The position numbers and the translations under genes are program-made. 64,000 bases of DNA from a bacterium (GTDB lineage Bacteria; Auribacterota; Tritonobacteria; UBA1439), in contig JAQUPF010000007.1 in the NCBI GenBank assembly GCA_028716845.1, positions 1-64,000 of the forward strand. Direction: 5' to 3'. The notes beneath the pieces were generated by a model. The model had not been told where the DNA came from and did no database searches. It saw nothing but the letters and a program-made list of their open reading frames with translations. Within the stretch, counting starts at the first letter, position 1; each line of letters opens with the position of its first letter. Positions 45,824 through 56,668 of the stretch are shown one piece after another.

Positions 45824-48127
45824 ATGAGGCCATTCGGGAAACTGCGCACGGCGAAATCCGGAGGGGGCGGAAAGCGGCCGCGGCGGCAGGCCGCTGCGGG
45901 GCGCCTCCGCACCTTCCTCGAGCAGAGCCGCGCCGTCAAGGGCCTCATCACCGCCGCGACCTGCGCGGGGATCGTCGCCATCGTCGCGATGGGCCGGACG
46001 CCGCACCGCGAGCTGGTCGATCTCTACGTCGGGCAGCCCGCCTCGCGGGACATCTTCGCCGACATCGAGTTCACCTACGTGAACAGGGGGCAGACGGAGC
46101 GGCTGCGGGGGGAGGCGGCGCAGAAGGTCCTGCCGCGCTACGCCTTCTCGGCGGCGCGGCTGGCCGATTACGCGCGCACGGTCAGGGAGCTGCTCGGCCT
46201 GGCCGAGGCCGCGGAGGCGGTGGAGGCCGCCGCGAAGGGCGATACGCCGCGCCCCCCGATCCTCTCGGCGAAGGACCTCGAGCCGATCCGGGGGCTCCCC
46301 GACCCGGCCGGCCTCGCCGCGCAGATGGAGTCGCTCCTCGCGGAGCTCGCCGGGCCGCGGGCGGCGGCGGCGGCGGAGCGGACCCTCTCGGAGGGCAGGG
46401 GCGCGCCCGGGGTCGAGCCGCACCTCGCGGCGCTGCTCAAGGCCGCGCAGGAGCAGGTCGACCGCTGGGCGAACGAGCGGTTCCCGAGGGACAGGCGGGC
46501 CCGCGACGCCGCGGCGGCCGTGCTCCGGACCTGCGCGGAGGCGGCCGTCGAATACGACGAGGCGACGACGCGGCGGCTGAAGGAAGAGGCCGCCGCCCGG
46601 GTCCGGCCGGTCGTCACGCGGGTCCTCCCCGGCAAGAAGATCGTCGACAGGGGGTACGAGGTCACGCCGGAGCAGATGGACGCCTACCTCGCCTACATCA
46701 CCCGGCGGGAGCAGGAGGAGCCGGCGGTCGTGAAGATGCGAGAGCGGCTCTCCTACCTCCTCGGCCTGACCCTCATGGTCGTGATGTTCATCATCGTCTC
46801 GCGCCGCTACCTCATGTACTACCAGGAGCGGGTGTACCGGAGCAACTCCACGCTCTGCATGGTGGCGCTCATCGCCCTCGGCTCGCTCCTCATGTCGCGG
46901 GCGATCACCTTCATCCCCTTCGGGACGATCCAGTCGGCGTGGAACAACCTCTTCTTCTACGGCGCCATCGTCTCGGTCCCGATGGCGGCGATCCTCATCA
47001 CGCTCCTCGTCAACCGCACCCTCGCGCTCTTCCTGTCGATCCTCATCGGCATCTTCGTCGGCGTCATGCGGGGCATGAGCCTCCCGTACACCCTCGTGAG
47101 CGCCGTCGGGGGGGCGATCGCCGTCTACTCCACGATCGGCGTGCGGCGGCGGAGCCAGCTCGTCAGGGCGGGCGCCACGATCGGTCTGGCGAACGTCATC
47201 ACGATCGGCGCCATCGACGCGATCGGCAACGTCAACATAATCTCCGCCTCGGTCGGCTTCCGCGTCGCGGGGGGATACCTGCTGGGGATCCTCTCGGCGT
47301 TCTTCGCGGCGAGCCTCCTGCCGCTGTTCGAGCACGTCTTCAATGTCGTCACGGACATCCGCCTCCTCGAGCTCTCGGACCTCAACCACCCGCTCCTGAA
47401 GCGGATGTTCATCGAGGCGCCCGGCACCTACCACCACAGCCTCATGGTCGGGAATCTCGCGGAGGCCGCCGCGGAGGCCGTCGGCGCCAACCCGCTCCAG
47501 GCGCGGGTCTGCGCCTACTTCCATGACATCGGGAAGATGGGGAAGCCGGAGTATTTCACGGAGAACCAGACCTACGGCGCGAGCAGGCACGACAAGCTCA
47601 ACCCGCAGATGAGCAGTCTCGTCATCCGCTCGCACGTGAAGGACGGCCTGGACATGGCGCTCCGGTACAAGCTCAGCCGCCCGATCATCAACGCGATCCG
47701 GGAGCACCACGGCACCGGCCTCGTCTACTACTTCTACCGCCGGGCGGAGGAAGAGGCCCAGGCGGAGGGGGAGGAGGTTGCCCAGGAGGATTATCGCTAC
47801 GGCGGGCCGAGGCCCAGGAGCAAGGAGACGGCGATCCTCCTGCTCGCGGACGCGGTGGAGGCCGCCTCGCGCAGCCTCGACCGGCCGACCCCCTCGCGCG
47901 TCACGCAGCTCGTCTGGAAGATCATCAGTCAGCGCATCGTCGACGGCCAGCTGAACGAGTGCGACCTGACCTTCAACGACATCCGGCTGGTCGCCGAGCG
48001 GTTCGAGCACATCCTCAACAGCACGTTCCACACGCGGGTGAAATATCCGGAGCGCGGGGAGCCCTCCGGCGCGGGGACCGCCGATGAGAGTGTGGGTGGG
48101 GAGCCGGCTGCGGCGCCGGAGGATTAA
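45824..48127 (+). CDS. 7TM-HD (PgpH/YqfF-like) HDIG phosphohydrolase
   Basis: TM cluster; GTYHHSLMVGNLAEAAAEAVGAN...YFHDIGKM. Confidence 0.9.
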   Translation: MRPFGKLRTAKSGGGGKRPRRQAAAGRLRTFLEQSRAVKGLITAATCAGIVAIVAMGRTPHRELVDLYVGQPASRDIFADIEFTYVNRGQTERLRGEAAQKVLPRYAFSAARLADYARTVRELLGLAEAAEAVEAAAKGDTPRPPILSAKDLEPIRGLPDPAGLAAQMESLLAELAGPRAAAAAERTLSEGRGAPGVEPHLAALLKAAQEQVDRWANERFPRDRRARDAAAAVLRTCAEAAVEYDEATTRRLKEEAAARVRPVVTRVLPGKKIVDRGYEVTPEQMDAYLAYITRREQEEPAVVKMRERLSYLLGLTLMVVMFIIVSRRYLMYYQERVYRSNSTLCMVALIALGSLLMSRAITFIPFGTIQSAWNNLFFYGAIVSVPMAAILITLLVNRTLALFLSILIGIFVGVMRGMSLPYTLVSAVGGAIAVYSTIGVRRRSQLVRAGATIGLANVITIGAIDAIGNVNIISASVGFRVAGGYLLGILSAFFAASLLPLFEHVFNVVTDIRLLELSDLNHPLLKRMFIEAPGTYHHSLMVGNLAEAAAEAVGANPLQARVCAYFHDIGKMGKPEYFTENQTYGASRHDKLNPQMSSLVIRSHVKDGLDMALRYKLSRPIINAIREHHGTGLVYYFYRRAEEEAQAEGEEVAQEDYRYGGPRPRSKETAILLLADAVEAASRSLDRPTPSRVTQLVWKIISQRIVDGQLNECDLTFNDIRLVAERFEHILNSTFHTRVKYPERGEPSGAGTADESVGGEPAAAPED

Positions 48128-48524
48128 CCGGCGCGCGGTCGCCCGCTTCGCCGCCTTCGCCATGCGGCGGGCCGGTTTCCCGGCCGGCGCCGAGCTGAGC
48201 GTGCTCTTCGTGGGGGGGCGCGCGATGCGGCGGCTCAACAGGACGTACAGGGGGGAGGACCGCGACACGGACGTCCTCGCCTTCCCCATGGGGGGAGGTC
48301 GGGGCGGGCCGGCGGGGGACGTCGTCATCTCGATCGACGCGGTCCGGCGGGGGGCGCGGCGGTTCGGCACCGGGATCGAGCGGGAAACCCGCCTCTGCCT
48401 CGCCCACGGGATTCTCCACCTGCGGGGGTTCGAGGACCGGACGCCGCCCGGGGGGGCGGCGATGGCGCGCCGGCAGGAGGCGATCGTGCGCGCGGCGGGA
48501 GGGCGATGGAACGTCACCGGCTGA
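48084..48524 (+). CDS. ybeY: YbeY endoribonuclease-like
   Basis: LNRTYRGEDRDTDVLAFP; GDVVISIDAV; LAHGILHLRGFED; gene order. Confidence 0.85.
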   Translation: MRVWVGSRLRRRRINRRAVARFAAFAMRRAGFPAGAELSVLFVGGRAMRRLNRTYRGEDRDTDVLAFPMGGGRGGPAGDVVISIDAVRRGARRFGTGIERETRLCLAHGILHLRGFEDRTPPGGAAMARRQEAIVRAAGGRWNVTG

Positions 48525-49216
48525 TTGAGAGCTTCAACTGCGCGATCGAGGGCATCCTCTACGTGCTCAAGACGCAGCGCAACATGCGCATCCACTTCGG
48601 CGCGAGCGGGGCGATCATCGTCCTCGCGATCGCGCTCAACCTCTCGCGCACCGACCTCCTCTTCATCTGCCTCGCCGTCTTCTTCGTCCTCTTCGCCGAG
48701 ATGGTGAACACCGCCGCGGAGCTGACCATCGACCTCATCAGCGACACCTTCCACCCGCTCGCGCGCCTCGTGAAGGACATCGGCGCGGGGGCCGTTCTCA
48801 TCGCCTCGGTCAACTCCATCGTCATCGGCTACCTCGTCTTCGCGCGGCACCTCGAGCGGCCGGTGCTGCTCGGCGCCGACTCGCTGCGCCAGGCGCCGAT
48901 GCACATCACCTTCCTCGCCCTCCTCGCCGTCATCGTCGCGTCGGTGATCCTGAAGATCGCCCTCCACCGGGGCACGCCGATGCGGGGGGGGATGCCGAGC
49001 GCGCACAGCGCGGTGGCCTTCTCGGCGGCGACGATCGTGCTGCTGCTCGCCCCCTCCTCGTTCCTCGTCATCATGCTCGCCTACCTGCTCGCGCTCATGG
49101 TGGTCCAGGGGAGGGTGGCGGCGGGGTTCCACACGTTCCCGGAGGTCGCCCTCGGGGCGCTCCTCGGCTCGGCGATCACGCTGCTCCTGTACCAGCTCTA
49201 CCGCTCGGTCGCATGA
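48506..49216 (+). CDS. DgkA - PAP2-like phosphatase fusion
   Basis: RIHFGASGAIIVLAIALNLSRTDLLFICLAVFFVLFAEMVNTAAELTIDL; then GGMPSAHSAVAFSAA...VQGRVAAGFHTFPEV. Confidence 0.85.
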   Translation: MERHRLIESFNCAIEGILYVLKTQRNMRIHFGASGAIIVLAIALNLSRTDLLFICLAVFFVLFAEMVNTAAELTIDLISDTFHPLARLVKDIGAGAVLIASVNSIVIGYLVFARHLERPVLLGADSLRQAPMHITFLALLAVIVASVILKIALHRGTPMRGGMPSAHSAVAFSAATIVLLLAPSSFLVIMLAYLLALMVVQGRVAAGFHTFPEVALGALLGSAITLLLYQLYRSVA

Positions 49217-49268
49217 TACGAACGCCCCCTCCCGCCGCCCGGACGGCGCCGGGGGGAGGCGAAGGGGG

Positions 49269-50531
49269 ATGCCCGACATGCTCATCTGGCTCCTGGTGCT
49301 GCTCCTCCTCTCGGTGACGTTCTTCTGCACGCTCGGGAGCGGGGCGCTCCAGTCGATCCCGCTCGAGCGGCTGTGGAGGCTGCGGGAGGGGGGCGGCAGG
49401 ACCGCCGCGGGCGTCGAGTACTGGATCACGCACGCCCAGCAGATCACTTGGTCGTTCAGGGTCGTGAGCCGCGTCTCCTGCGTCGCGCTCGCCCTCGCCC
49501 TCATGACCGCCGTCTCGGGCGAGATCCTGCCGCTCTACGCCTTCCTCATCGCCCTCATCGTCGCCACCCTCCTCGTCGCCCTCCCCGGGAGCCTCATCCC
49601 GTCGGCGTGGGCGCAGATGGCGGGGGAGCGGCTCGGCCTGAGCCTCCTCCCCTTCATCAGGGTCTTCGGCATCGTCCTGACGCCCCTCGCGGCGGCGGGC
49701 CGCTCGATCCTCAACGTCCTGCTGAAGCCGTTCGGGGTGCCGCCGCTCACCTTCGCCACGATCCACCTCAAGAGCGAGGTGGAGCAGTGCGTGGGGGGGA
49801 TCGAGCGTTCCGGGCGGCTCAACGACGAGGAGAAGAAGATGATCCGCCGCATCTTCGCCTTCGGCGGCCTCGAGGCGAGCGACATCATGACGCCGCGGAT
49901 CAGCTTCCGCTGTGTCGACGACGGGGACACCATCGGGCGGGCGGCCGAGCTGCTCCGGGACGAGCAGTACTCGCGGTTCCCGGTCTGCAGCGGCGGGACC
50001 GAGAACGTCGTCGGCATCCTCCACGTGAAGGACCTCATCGCACCCCTCGCCCTGGAGGGGGGGCGGGAGCGGCCCGTCGGCGAGATCATGCGCGCGCCGA
50101 TCTTCGTGCCGGAGGCGACGAAGGCGAGGGATCTCTTCTACGAGATGCGGAAACGCCAGGGGCACATGGCGATCGTCGTCGACGAGTACGGCAGCGCGAC
50201 GGGGCTCGTGACGATGGAGGACATCCTCGAGCGCATCGTCGGTGAGATCCGGGACGAGTACGACACGGGCGAGCCGAAGCCGTATGAGAAGGTGGCCGCC
50301 GGGGTCTACCGGGTGGACGCCCGCCTCTCCGTGAGCGACGCGCGCGAGGAGCTCGGCCTCGCCCTCCCCGACCGGCACGAGTACGACACCCTCGCCGGCT
50401 TCGTCTGCTCCCTCCTCGGCAGGGTGCCGGCGGCGGGCGAGTCGATCTCCTGGGGCGGGCACACGATCCGGGTGCTCGAGGCCACGGACATGGGCGTGCG
50501 CCGCCTGGAGATCCGCATGGCGCGGCGATGA
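49269..50531 (+). CDS. CNNM/CorC-family (hemolysin-C-like) CBS-domain protein
   Basis: DUF21-like TM region, CBS pair (MTPRISFRCVDDG, LFYEMRKRQGHMAIVVDEYGSATGLVTMEDILERIVGEIRDEYD). Confidence 0.9.
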   Translation: MPDMLIWLLVLLLLSVTFFCTLGSGALQSIPLERLWRLREGGGRTAAGVEYWITHAQQITWSFRVVSRVSCVALALALMTAVSGEILPLYAFLIALIVATLLVALPGSLIPSAWAQMAGERLGLSLLPFIRVFGIVLTPLAAAGRSILNVLLKPFGVPPLTFATIHLKSEVEQCVGGIERSGRLNDEEKKMIRRIFAFGGLEASDIMTPRISFRCVDDGDTIGRAAELLRDEQYSRFPVCSGGTENVVGILHVKDLIAPLALEGGRERPVGEIMRAPIFVPEATKARDLFYEMRKRQGHMAIVVDEYGSATGLVTMEDILERIVGEIRDEYDTGEPKPYEKVAAGVYRVDARLSVSDAREELGLALPDRHEYDTLAGFVCSLLGRVPAAGESISWGGHTIRVLEATDMGVRRLEIRMARR

Positions 50532-51163
50532 GGGAGGCCTCCATGGCGTCCGGATCGAGGCTCCGGAGGGATTTCATCGCCGGGCTCCTCGTCGTCCTGC
50601 CGGTCATCGGCACCGCGTGGATCCTCCTCAGGATCTTCCTCGCCATCACCGGCGTCGTCTTCGACGTCGTCCACATCATCCAGCCGATCGACACGATCGG
50701 GCTCGTCATCCTCGTCCGGGTCGCCTCGCTCGCGCTGCTCGTGGCGGGGATCCTGTTCGTCGGCTTCCTCGCCCGCAACGTCTTCGGGAGGAGGCTCCTC
50801 TCGGTGCTCGAGGCCGTCTGCGACCGGATCCCCGTCTTCAACCGGCTCTACCACGCGATCAGACAGATCCTCCGCGCGATCGTCGCCGAGGACCGGGCGG
50901 TCTTCAAATACGTCGTGCTGGTCGAGTATCCCCGGCCGGGGATCTACGCGGTCGGCTTCGTGACGGCCGAGGGGAGGGGCGAGGTGCAGCAGAAGACCGC
51001 CGCCGACCTCGTGAACGTCTTCATCCCGACGACGCCGAACCCCACCTCGGGCCTCCTCATCCTCGTCCCGCGCGGGCAGCTGATCCGGCTCGGGATGTCG
51101 ATCGAGGAGGGGATGAAGCTTGTCATCTCCGGCGGCACGCTCGTGCCGGGCGCCCCGTCATGA
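50528..51163 (+). CDS. DUF502-family membrane protein
   Basis: FIAGLLVVLPVIGTAWIL; IPVFNRLYHAIRQI; VFIPTTPNPTSGLLILVPRGQ. Confidence 0.9.
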   Translation: MREASMASGSRLRRDFIAGLLVVLPVIGTAWILLRIFLAITGVVFDVVHIIQPIDTIGLVILVRVASLALLVAGILFVGFLARNVFGRRLLSVLEAVCDRIPVFNRLYHAIRQILRAIVAEDRAVFKYVVLVEYPRPGIYAVGFVTAEGRGEVQQKTAADLVNVFIPTTPNPTSGLLILVPRGQLIRLGMSIEEGMKLVISGGTLVPGAPS

Positions 51164-51915
51164 TCCGCACCGTCCGCGGCGTCGTCATCCGCAGGCGCGA
51201 GGTCACCGAGTCGAGCCTGATCCTCACCGCCTTCACCGACCGGGCGGGCCGCCTCACGCTCCTGGCGAAGGGCGCGCGCCGGGCGAAGAGCCCGTTCAGG
51301 GGCCGCCTCGAGCTCTTCTCGCTCTGCGATCTCACCTACTACGAGCACACGCGGCGGGGGCTCAACATCCTCAGGGAGTGCGCGGTGGTCGATCCGCACG
51401 CCGAGTTCCGAACGGACGTGGGGCTGTTCATCACCGCCGCATCGTTCGCCGAGCTCGTCGACATGGGGACCTGGCCCTCCCCGCGGGGGCGGGGCATCTT
51501 CATGCTGCTGACCGAGTCGCTCGACGCGGCCGCCGCCTGCCCGGCGGCGGAGCTGCTCCGCCGGCGCTTCGAGATCAGGTTCCTGTCCCTCCTCGGCTAC
51601 TCGCTGCGACTCGACGCCTGCGCGGCCTGCGGGTCCGGTTCCGCGCCGCTCGAGCGCTTCTCGGCGGCCGCCGGCGGGATGGTGTGCGCCGCGTGCGAGC
51701 CGAAGGACGGCGGCGCGATCACGGTCTCGCAGGGGACGCGCGCCGCCCTCCGCTACCTCCGCGCCGGACCCCCCGAGTCCGCGGGCCGCATCGCCCTGAA
51801 CGCCGCGCAGGCCGCGGAGGCGAGGGAGGTTTTACGGCGGGCGATCTCCTTCTACCTCGAGCGGTCGCCGCGGACCCCGGCCGCCGCCTCCGCGTGGGAC
51901 CCCTGCGCGGGATAG
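51160..51915 (+). CDS. recO: DNA repair protein RecO
   Basis: GVVIRRREVTESSLILTAFTDRAGRLTLLAKGARRAKSPFRGRLELF; CAACGS..CAACE. Confidence 0.9.
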   Translation: MIRTVRGVVIRRREVTESSLILTAFTDRAGRLTLLAKGARRAKSPFRGRLELFSLCDLTYYEHTRRGLNILRECAVVDPHAEFRTDVGLFITAASFAELVDMGTWPSPRGRGIFMLLTESLDAAAACPAAELLRRRFEIRFLSLLGYSLRLDACAACGSGSAPLERFSAAAGGMVCAACEPKDGGAITVSQGTRAALRYLRAGPPESAGRIALNAAQAAEAREVLRRAISFYLERSPRTPAAASAWDPCAG

Positions 51916-51939
51916 CGCCTCCCGCTTCACGCATCGGAT

Positions 51940-52145
51940 CAAGGAACCGATCCACCACTGATTCGCACGGATCATTACGGATGACACCACGGTCGGGTGT
52001 TCAGGATCCAAGGCAAAGAGCAACAGCGTCTCCGCCGCGGATGCGCGCGGATCCACGCGGATCGAATGGACAGTGAGAAGGGGGGAGGTGCCGCGGGCCG
52101 CATGGTGTCCGCGGTAATCCGCGCGAATCCGCGGCGGGGAGTTCG
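51940..52145 (+). repeat. Cluster of GCGGAT/ATCCGCG dispersed intergenic repeats
   Basis: ccactgattcgcacggatcattacggatgac...ccgcggatgcgcgcggatccacgcggat. Confidence 0.8.
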
Positions 52146-52250
52146 TCGATGCCGGACCGGGGGGGTTTCCTCCTTGCCGGGCGCGGCCCTTTCGGCTATT
52201 CTTGCACCTCGCGGTCGCACAGCACACCCCACCGGATGGAGGCGGTCGAA

Positions 52251-54980
52251 ATGCGGAAGCACGTCTATTACTTCGGCGGCGGGAGAGCCGATGGCAACGC
52301 CCGGATGAAGGACCTGCTCGGCGGGAAGGGCGCCAACCTCGCCGAGATGGCGAACCTGCGGATACCCGTCCCCGCCGGCTTCACCATCACCACCGAGGTC
52401 TGCACCTATTACTATTCCCACCGCGGCGCCTACCCGCGGGGGCTCGACGGCCAGGTCGGGAAGGCGCTCGCGCGGGTGGAGCGGGCGATGGGCGCCCGCT
52501 TCGGCGATCCCGAGCGGCCCCTCCTGCTCTCGGTCCGCTCCGGCGCGCGCGCGTCGATGCCCGGGATGATGGACACGGTCCTCAACCTGGGGCTGAACGA
52601 CCGGACCGTCCGCGGCCTCGCCGAGGCGACCGGGAACGAGCGGTTCGCCTACGACTGCTACCGCCGGTTCGTCCAGATGTTCGGCGACGTCGTCCTCGGG
52701 CTGCGGCCCGAGCGCAAGGACGACGTCGATCCGTTCGAGCGGATCATCGAGGAGCGGAAGCGGGCGCGGGGGTTCCGCCTCGACACGGAGCTCACCGGCG
52801 ATGACCTGCGGGAGCTCGTCGCGGCGTTCAAGGAGGCGATCCGGGAGAAGACCGGCCGGCGCTTCCCGGAGGACCCCCGCGAGCAGCTCTGGGCGTCCAT
52901 CGGCGCGGTCTTCGGATCGTGGAACAACCCGCGCGCGATCGCCTACCGGCAGATCAACAGGATCCCCGACCACTGGGGGACCGCCGTGAACGTCCAGGCG
53001 ATGGTCTTCGGCAACATGGGGGACGACTGCGCGACGGGCGTCGCCTTCACCCGCGACGCCGCCACCGGCGAGAAGCGCTTCTACGGCGAGTACCTCATCA
53101 ACGCGCAGGGGGAGGACGTCGTCGCGGGGACCCGGACGCCGCGCCCCATCGAAAAGCTGAAGGAGGAGATGACGGCCGCCTACGCCGAGCTCGAGCGCAC
53201 CTACAGGCGGATCGAGCGCCACTACCGCGACATGCAGGACATCGAGTTCACGATCCAGAAGGGGAAGCTCTGGATGCTCCAGACGCGCGCGGGCAAGCGG
53301 ACCGGCTTCGCCGCGATCCGGATCGCGGTGGACATGGTCGGCGAGCGGCTGATCAGCAGGGAGGAGGCGCTCCTCCGGATCGATCCGCTCCAGCTCAACC
53401 AGTTCCTCCGCCCCGTCTTCGACGCCGGCGAGAAGCGGCGCGCCCTCGAGGGGGGGCGCCTGCTCGCCCGCGGCCTCAACGCGGGGCCCGGCGCGGCGGC
53501 GGGGAGGGTGGTTTTCAACGCGGAGGACGCGGTGGCGTGGGCGGCGAGGGGCGAGCGGGTGATCCTCGTGCGGATCGAGACGTCCCCCGAGGACATTCGC
53601 GGCATGACCGCGGCGGAGGGGATCCTCACCGCCCGCGGCGGGATGACCTCGCACGCCGCGCTCGTCGCGCGGCAGATGGGCAAGGTGTGCGTCGTCGGAT
53701 GCGGCGCGCTCGAGATCGACTACCGCGCGCGCCTGATGCGGGCGGGCGGAACGACGGTGCGGGAGGGGGACGCGGTCTCGATCGACGGGGCGACCGGCGA
53801 GGTGATCCTCGGAGAGATCAGGACCTTCCCGTCGGAGGTGCTGCGCGTCCTGCTCCACCGGACGATGGATGCGAAGGAGTCCTCGGATTACCGCTCCTAC
53901 GCGAAGATCATGGCGTGGGCCGACCGGTTCAGGCGTCTGCGGATCCGCACCAACGCCGACCAGCCCGACCAGGTCCGCAACGCCATCGCCTTCGGCGCGG
54001 AGGGGATCGGGCTGTGCCGAACGGAGCACATGTTCTTCGGCGGCGAGCGGATCGCCGCGATGCGGGAGATGATCCTCGCCGAGGATTCGGAAGGGCGGCG
54101 CCGGGCGCTCGCGAGGCTCCTCCCGATGCAGAAGGAGGACTTCAAGGCGATATTCAGGGAGCTGGCGGGTCGGCCGGCGACGATCCGCACGCTCGACCCG
54201 CCGCTCCATGAATTCCTCCCGCACGGCGAGCGGGAGGTCGGGGACCTCGCCCGGCAGATGGGCGTCGAGGAGGAGCGGATCAGGGCGAAGATCGCCTCCC
54301 TGCGCGAGGCGAACCCGATGCTCGGCTTCCGCGGCTGCCGGCTCGGCATCGCCTACCCGGAGATCACCGAGATGCAGGCCCGTGCGATCCTCGAGGCGGC
54401 GTGCGAGGTCGCCGCGGAGGGGATCAGGGTGCGCCCGGAGATCATGATCCCCCTCGTCGGAACGCTCGCGGAGTTCGAGGCGCAGAAGGAGGCGGTCGAC
54501 CGGGCCGCCGCCGAGGTGTTCGCCGCGCAGGGGCGGCGGGTCCGCTACGCGACCGGGACGATGATCGAGCTGCCGCGGGCGGCGATCACGGCCGGGGCGA
54601 TCGCGCGCGCGGCGGCGTTCTTCAGCTTCGGGACGAACGACCTCACGCAGACGACCTACGGAATGTCGCGCGACGACGCCGGGCCCTTCCTCGTGCGGTA
54701 TCTCGAGGAGAAGATCATCCCCGAGGACCCGTTCCAGTCGGTGGACCGGGAAGGGGTCGGCTATCTCATGCGCATCGGCGTGGAGCGGGGGAGGGCGACG
54801 CGACCGGAGCTCAAGGTGGGCATCTGCGGCGAGCACGGGGGCGATCCGGCCTCGGTGAAGTTCTGCCACGAGATCGGCCTCGATTACGTGAGCTGCTCGC
54901 CGTTCCGGGTGCCGATCGCGAGGCTCGCCGCGGCACAGGCGGCCATCGGGGAGGGGCGGCGGCGCGCGCGTCGGCGGTGA
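52251..54980 (+). CDS. ppdK: Pyruvate, phosphate dikinase
   Basis: [82 protein letters not shown]. Confidence 0.95.
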   Translation: MRKHVYYFGGGRADGNARMKDLLGGKGANLAEMANLRIPVPAGFTITTEVCTYYYSHRGAYPRGLDGQVGKALARVERAMGARFGDPERPLLLSVRSGARASMPGMMDTVLNLGLNDRTVRGLAEATGNERFAYDCYRRFVQMFGDVVLGLRPERKDDVDPFERIIEERKRARGFRLDTELTGDDLRELVAAFKEAIREKTGRRFPEDPREQLWASIGAVFGSWNNPRAIAYRQINRIPDHWGTAVNVQAMVFGNMGDDCATGVAFTRDAATGEKRFYGEYLINAQGEDVVAGTRTPRPIEKLKEEMTAAYAELERTYRRIERHYRDMQDIEFTIQKGKLWMLQTRAGKRTGFAAIRIAVDMVGERLISREEALLRIDPLQLNQFLRPVFDAGEKRRALEGGRLLARGLNAGPGAAAGRVVFNAEDAVAWAARGERVILVRIETSPEDIRGMTAAEGILTARGGMTSHAALVARQMGKVCVVGCGALEIDYRARLMRAGGTTVREGDAVSIDGATGEVILGEIRTFPSEVLRVLLHRTMDAKESSDYRSYAKIMAWADRFRRLRIRTNADQPDQVRNAIAFGAEGIGLCRTEHMFFGGERIAAMREMILAEDSEGRRRALARLLPMQKEDFKAIFRELAGRPATIRTLDPPLHEFLPHGEREVGDLARQMGVEEERIRAKIASLREANPMLGFRGCRLGIAYPEITEMQARAILEAACEVAAEGIRVRPEIMIPLVGTLAEFEAQKEAVDRAAAEVFAAQGRRVRYATGTMIELPRAAITAGAIARAAAFFSFGTNDLTQTTYGMSRDDAGPFLVRYLEEKIIPEDPFQSVDREGVGYLMRIGVERGRATRPELKVGICGEHGGDPASVKFCHEIGLDYVSCSPFRVPIARLAAAQAAIGEGRRRARRR

Positions 54981-54998
54981 CCGCCGGGCCAGGCACTC

Positions 54999-55829
54999 AT
55001 GCCGGGCAAGGATACCATTCAGCTCTACCTCAGGGACATCGGGGAGATCCCGCTGCTCACGAGGGAGGAGGAGAGGGCCCTCGCCCGGAAGGTGGCGGGG
55101 GGGAACGCGCAGGCCCGCCACGCCCTCATCAAGGCGAATCTCCGGCTCGTGGTGAAGATCGCCCGGCGGTATGCCTACATGGGGCTCCCCCTCCTGGATC
55201 TCATCGAGGAGGGGAACCTTGGCCTCATGCGCGCGGTCGAGAAGTATGACCTCCGCAAGGGGACCAAGCTGAGCACCTACGCGGCCTGGTGGATACGGCA
55301 GTTCATCCTCCGGGCGATCGCCAACCAGGGGAAGATGATCCGCATCCCCGTGTACATGATGGAGAAGATCCATCGAGTCCACAGGACGGAGGCGGAGATC
55401 ACGCAGGAGCGCGGCAGGCCGGCGCAGCCGAGGGAGATCGCGCGCGCCCTCAGGATGCCGGTGGAGAAGGTCCGGCAGCTCCTCGAGATGGACAGGGAGC
55501 CCCGTTCGCTCTTCGCCCCGCTGGACGGGGAGGGGCTCATCGATCTGATCAAGGTGGTCGAGGACGTCAAATCCGCCCCCCCCTCCCAGCGCATCTCCGA
55601 CCAGGTGCTCCGATCGCACATCGCGGACCTGCTCGGCAGCCTCACCGAGCGGGAGGCGGGTGTCCTCTCGATGCGGTACGGACTGAAGAGCGGAACGCCG
55701 ATGACGCTCACCCGGATCGGGAAGCGGTACCGGATCACGCGGGAGCGGGTCAGGCAGATCCAGGAGGCGGGCCTCAGGAAGCTGAAGGCGGTGCTGGAGG
55801 AGCGGAAGAGCGGCTTCCACGACTTCTGA
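54999..55829 (+). CDS. RNA polymerase sigma-70 factor (RpoD/RpoS-like)
   Basis: [55 protein letters not shown]. Confidence 0.95.
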   Translation: MPGKDTIQLYLRDIGEIPLLTREEERALARKVAGGNAQARHALIKANLRLVVKIARRYAYMGLPLLDLIEEGNLGLMRAVEKYDLRKGTKLSTYAAWWIRQFILRAIANQGKMIRIPVYMMEKIHRVHRTEAEITQERGRPAQPREIARALRMPVEKVRQLLEMDREPRSLFAPLDGEGLIDLIKVVEDVKSAPPSQRISDQVLRSHIADLLGSLTEREAGVLSMRYGLKSGTPMTLTRIGKRYRITRERVRQIQEAGLRKLKAVLEERKSGFHDF

Positions 55830-55870
55830 CGGCGCGGCGCCCGCCGGCCGCTGAAAGGGGGGACAGGGCG

Positions 55871-56413
55871 ATGACCATCGATGTCCAGGAGATCAAGAAC
55901 GCGATCCGGAGCATACCGGATTTCCCGAAGCCCGGGATCGTCTTCAGGGACATCACCACGCTCATCGGGGACGGGCGTCTCTTCCGGAAGACGGTGGACG
56001 CGGTCTGCGACTGGTGCGCGGGCCGGGGGATCGAGACGGTCGTCTGCATGGAGTCGCGGGGGTTCATCTTCGGCGCCGCCATCGCCTACCGGCTGGGGGC
56101 GGGCGTCGTGCCGGTGCGGAAGAAAGGGAAGCTCCCCCACCGGACGCACACGGCCGAGTACGAACTCGAGTACGGGACCGACTCCCTCGAGGTCCACGTG
56201 GACGCCATCGCGCCCGGGAGCGCCGTCCTCATCGTGGACGACCTCCTCGCGACGGGCGGCACCGCGGCGGCGACGGCCAGGCTCGTGCAGGCGCTCGACG
56301 GCAGGATCGCGGGCTTCGCCTTCGTCATCGAGCTCTCCTTCCTCAGGGGGCGGGAGAAGCTCGCGGGGCACGACATCCTCTCGCTCGTGCAGTACGAGTC
56401 GGAGGCGGACTGA
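55871..56413 (+). CDS. apt: Adenine phosphoribosyltransferase
   Basis: [42 protein letters not shown]. Confidence 0.95.
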   Translation: MTIDVQEIKNAIRSIPDFPKPGIVFRDITTLIGDGRLFRKTVDAVCDWCAGRGIETVVCMESRGFIFGAAIAYRLGAGVVPVRKKGKLPHRTHTAEYELEYGTDSLEVHVDAIAPGSAVLIVDDLLATGGTAAATARLVQALDGRIAGFAFVIELSFLRGREKLAGHDILSLVQYESEAD

Positions 56414-56480
56414 ACGGGCGGCTCAGCCGCTCGACCGCGGCCGGGCCGTGTGGTATCATGTATTCGTTCCGTTCGGCGGG

Positions 56481-56557
56481 GCGCCCGTAGCTCAGCAGGA
56501 TAGAGCACAAGATTCCTAATCTTGGGGCCGCGCGTTCGAATCGCGCCGGGCGCACCA
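56481..56557 (+). tRNA. tRNA-Arg (CCT)
   Basis: GCGCCCG/CGGGCGC acceptor, loop TTCCTAA, encoded CCA. Confidence 0.95.
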
Positions 56558-56562
56558 GGACT

Positions 56563-56611
56563 ACAGTTCAAAGTTGAAAGTTCAAAGTTGAAAGTTCAAG
56601 GTTGAAAGTCA
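56563..56611 (+). repeat. Short tandem repeats of GTTGAAAGTTCAA
   Basis: agttcaaagttgaaagttcaaagttgaaagttcaaggttgaaagt; related stretch at 3229-3262. Confidence 0.85.
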
Positions 56612-56668
56612 AGGCGGATGCGGCGATGGGGACGGGCGGCGCGATGAGAACGCGCGGAGCGCGCGAGT

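Noticed and set aside
45539-49504. 1321-aa minus-strand ORF (also 4974-8258, 51975-55820, 9553-12378, 36711-39605)
   Set aside because: Antisense open frames created by very high GC3; low-complexity R/E/P/D-rich translations, opposite to clearly recognisable plus-strand genes.
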